Source: Nostoc flagelliforme FACHB-838
GTDB taxonomy: Bacteria > Cyanobacteriota > Cyanobacteriia > Cyanobacteriales > Nostocaceae
NCBI RefSeq assembly: GCF_014698065.1
Contig: NZ_JACJSI010000037.1
Location: 1 to 64,000, forward strand
Length of the DNA: 64,000 nt
Direction of reading: 5' to 3'
This document shows positions 62,340 to 64,000 of the stretch, piece after piece. How positions within the stretch are numbered: position 1 is the first letter of the stretch; every line of letters starts with the position of its first letter. Position numbers and translations under genes: made by a program. The notes under the pieces were generated by a model, which was not told where the DNA came from, made no database searches, and saw nothing but the letters and a program-made list of their open reading frames with translations.

Positions 62340-64000
62340 CTATAAAATTGATGATTTATTTTCTGTTGCTTCAATAAACGCCTCAAATTGACCATTAGGT
62401 GTCCATTGAATAGCCCCATCTCTTCCTGTAAAAAATAGTTTAGTTTTGCTTTGATTGAGTTCAGATAAAGTTTTCGGATCAAAGTTAGCAGAAGAAGCGA
62501 TCGCTACTTGTGGTTGCAGAGCAATAACTAAATCTTTCAATGACTCAGGGGCACACCACAGCACTTGTGGGCGAGGCAAACTTCCATTTTTAACTAGCTG
62601 TTGTACCTCTTTAGATTTAACATTTCCTACTAATAACCAATTTTGATCTAAAATTTGCAATTGTAAGATAGGTAATTGGTCGTTGATTAATTGTGCTACT
62701 GTCGAACCTGCTTTTACAGCTTGACCAACTGCCAAAGGTTGATAAATGCCTTGAGATTTTTGTAGTTCTTGTTGAATTGCCTGAATAGTAATAGAACTAT
62801 CTGTTTTTGGGGAATATTCATAAAAATTTTTGATTGGTAATCGTTGCATTAATTCAAACCAAGCATTACTTTCATTGCCTTGAAAATCAGTTGCGATCGC
62901 CCAATTAATTTGATTTACACCCTGCTGTTGTAAAAACGGTAAAATTGTAAAGCGTCCTGTACCTTCATCGCCACTATTAATTACAGTTACAGTACCTCGA
63001 TCTTGAATAATTACAATTGGTTCTGTTCCAGATTCCAATACCGTTATCCTAAACAAAGTATTTGTAGAATGCCAAAGGGGTATGAATACTAAACCAATAG
63101 CAATCACATTAGCGAACCACCATCGCCTCTGCCACCAAGGGACTAGCCAAACCAATATAATCAGTGCATAAATCGCCAGAAGCTGCCAAGTAGATATACT
63201 ACCTACAGCGACAGAATTTCCCGGCAGCTTGCTAAAAAATTCCACTAGTTTAATTAGCCAATCAGTTGGGTAATGCAACACCGCAGCTAAAAAGCTTCCA
63301 GCCTGAGTCCAAATTAAACCTACTAAGGCACTGATGATTCCACCTATGCTAATAATCGAAATTAATGGAGTACTAACCACATTCAGCAACAAGCTATAAG
63401 ATGGTACAACTCCAAAGACAAAAAGTTGCACAGGTAGAGTCCAAATAGTGGCAGCTAGGGGAACGGCAATCAAAGCAGCGATCGCAGGTGGTAGCCATGC
63501 TAGTCCTTTGACTAATGCGGGTACTGTTACAATTAATCCTAGTGTTGCTAAAAAACTCAATTGAAAACCTAAATCCCAAATCCATAGAGGATTAAATACT
63601 AATAACAGAGTTGCTGCTAATAGTAATGATCCGAACTGTTTTACCTTCCTTTTTAATAGCAAACCAACTAATGCCGCAAAACCCATAATTACGGCTCTGA
63701 GAACCGCAGGTTGAAAACCTGTTAAACTTAGAAAAATGATTAAAGCCAAAAAGCCAAGAGTAAATTGCGTTCCTTTTCTTGCCTGCCTCGTTAACTGTAA
63801 GATTACACTCAAAATCAAAGAAGTTTGGAACCCAGAAGCTGCTAAAGCATGAGCTAATCCTGCTTGTACAAATAAGTCACGGATATCGTAGGGTAAATCA
63901 ACAGCTTTGCTTCCCAACACCATAGCACTGACAAGAGGCCCTTCAGGAACACCCAACCAACGGACTTGCGATCGTACAATTCGCTCCCGAATTTGCCACC
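62340..64000 (-). CDS. comEC: ComEC/Rec2 competence protein, C-terminal part (partial)
   Basis: The frame is open to the right edge (W-Q-I-R-E-R-I-V-R-S-Q precedes the internal start-like codon), so the N-terminal OB region is missing. What is seen is the Competence domain: L-G-V-P-E-G-P-L-V-S-A-M-V-L-G, L-A-H-A-L-A-A-S-G-F-Q and about ten helices that form the DNA channel. The last 230 residues occupy the place of the metallo-beta-lactamase-like domain but lack the H-x-H-x-D-H zinc motif. ComEC passes single-stranded DNA into the cell. With dprA it shows that uptake genes exist; function is not proven. Confidence 0.85.
   Translation of the reverse strand, partial: WQIRERIVRSQVRWLGVPEGPLVSAMVLGSKAVDLPYDIRDLFVQAGLAHALAASGFQTSLILSVILQLTRQARKGTQFTLGFLALIIFLSLTGFQPAVLRAVIMGFAALVGLLLKRKVKQFGSLLLAATLLLVFNPLWIWDLGFQLSFLATLGLIVTVPALVKGLAWLPPAIAALIAVPLAATIWTLPVQLFVFGVVPSYSLLLNVVSTPLISIISIGGIISALVGLIWTQAGSFLAAVLHYPTDWLIKLVEFFSKLPGNSVAVGSISTWQLLAIYALIILVWLVPWWQRRWWFANVIAIGLVFIPLWHSTNTLFRITVLESGTEPIVIIQDRGTVTVINSGDEGTGRFTILPFLQQQGVNQINWAIATDFQGNESNAWFELMQRLPIKNFYEYSPKTDSSITIQAIQQELQKSQGIYQPLAVGQAVKAGSTVAQLINDQLPILQLQILDQNWLLVGNVKSKEVQQLVKNGSLPRPQVLWCAPESLKDLVIALQPQVAIASSANFDPKTLSELNQSKTKLFFTGRDGAIQWTPNGQFEAFIEATENKSSIL

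Overview
The window is chromosomal DNA of a filamentous, heterocyst-forming cyanobacterium of the Nostoc/Anabaena/Calothrix type. This rests on psbD-psbC, the carboxysomal carbonic anhydrase ccaA, frequent HIP1 octamers (GCGATCGC), heptanucleotide tandem repeats (STRR), families of dispersed palindromes, the heterocyst patterning pair hetZ-patU, and the tandem cell-wall amidases amiC1-amiC2. From memory, the order mreDCB / ssb / SIMPL / antiporter / amiC1 / amiC2 / murI / sds / hetZ / patU matches the Anabaena PCC 7120 region around all0085-alr0101. No strain can be named from the sequence alone.

Layout. 1-2.5 kb: end of psbD, psbC, a small PCP_red-domain protein and a Uma2 nuclease. 2.5-8.2 kb: accessory, decaying DNA with a SWIM protein, two pseudogenes (a molybdopterin oxidoreductase fragment and an FAD monooxygenase with three in-frame stops), a secreted DUF6174 protein and an RTX protein carrying a 510-bp tandem duplication. 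8.2-10.3 kb: leuC-leuD. 10.7-14 kb: a kinase/DOMON gene pair and a protein with two eukaryote-like Tudor-knot modules. 14.3-24.6 kb: TrmJ-like methylase, beta-lactamase-like membrane protein, MarR/DUF2269 pair, dprA, a DUF1400-SGNH fusion, YdcF and DUF2301 proteins, SAM hydroxide adenosyltransferase, and a 51-codon gene resembling pirA (PII-interacting regulator of arginine synthesis) behind a perfect NtcA box. 24.6-32 kb: aspS, hicBA, a decayed nuclease-like gene, a glucan-active GH13 enzyme, an acidic TerB-like protein and ccaA. 33-37.5 kb: a membrane Ser/Thr kinase followed by a repeat-bearing HAD-type polytopic membrane protein. 37.5-50.8 kb: ribD, mreBCD, ssb, SIMPL protein, antiporter, amiC1, amiC2, murI. 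51-64 kb: sds, a conserved hypothetical, hetZ, an intact patU, a transglutaminase-like membrane protein lacking its catalytic Cys and His, family-4 uracil-DNA glycosylase with a clamp-binding-like motif, a phosphoribosyltransferase, a TPR protein, a NADAR protein and the C-terminal part of comEC.

How the genes fit together. Much of the right half concerns the cell envelope and multicellularity: MreBCD (shape), MurI (D-glutamate), AmiC1/AmiC2 (septal peptidoglycan drilling) and HetZ/PatU (heterocyst commitment and pattern). DprA and ComEC are natural-transformation genes. LeuCD, RibD, AspS, Sds and PsbCD are housekeeping. Between the genes lie many inverted repeats; several belong to repeat families seen more than once here, and one 27-bp repeat sits in frame inside a decayed gene and touches the stop codon of another gene. 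No tRNA, rRNA, CRISPR array, complete insertion sequence or prophage was seen.

No complete new multi-gene system stands out. The best candidates for undescribed biology are single genes or pairs: the double Tudor-knot protein, the kinase/HAD-repeat membrane pair, the inactive-looking transglutaminase next to hetZ-patU, and the NtcA-box/PirA-like locus.
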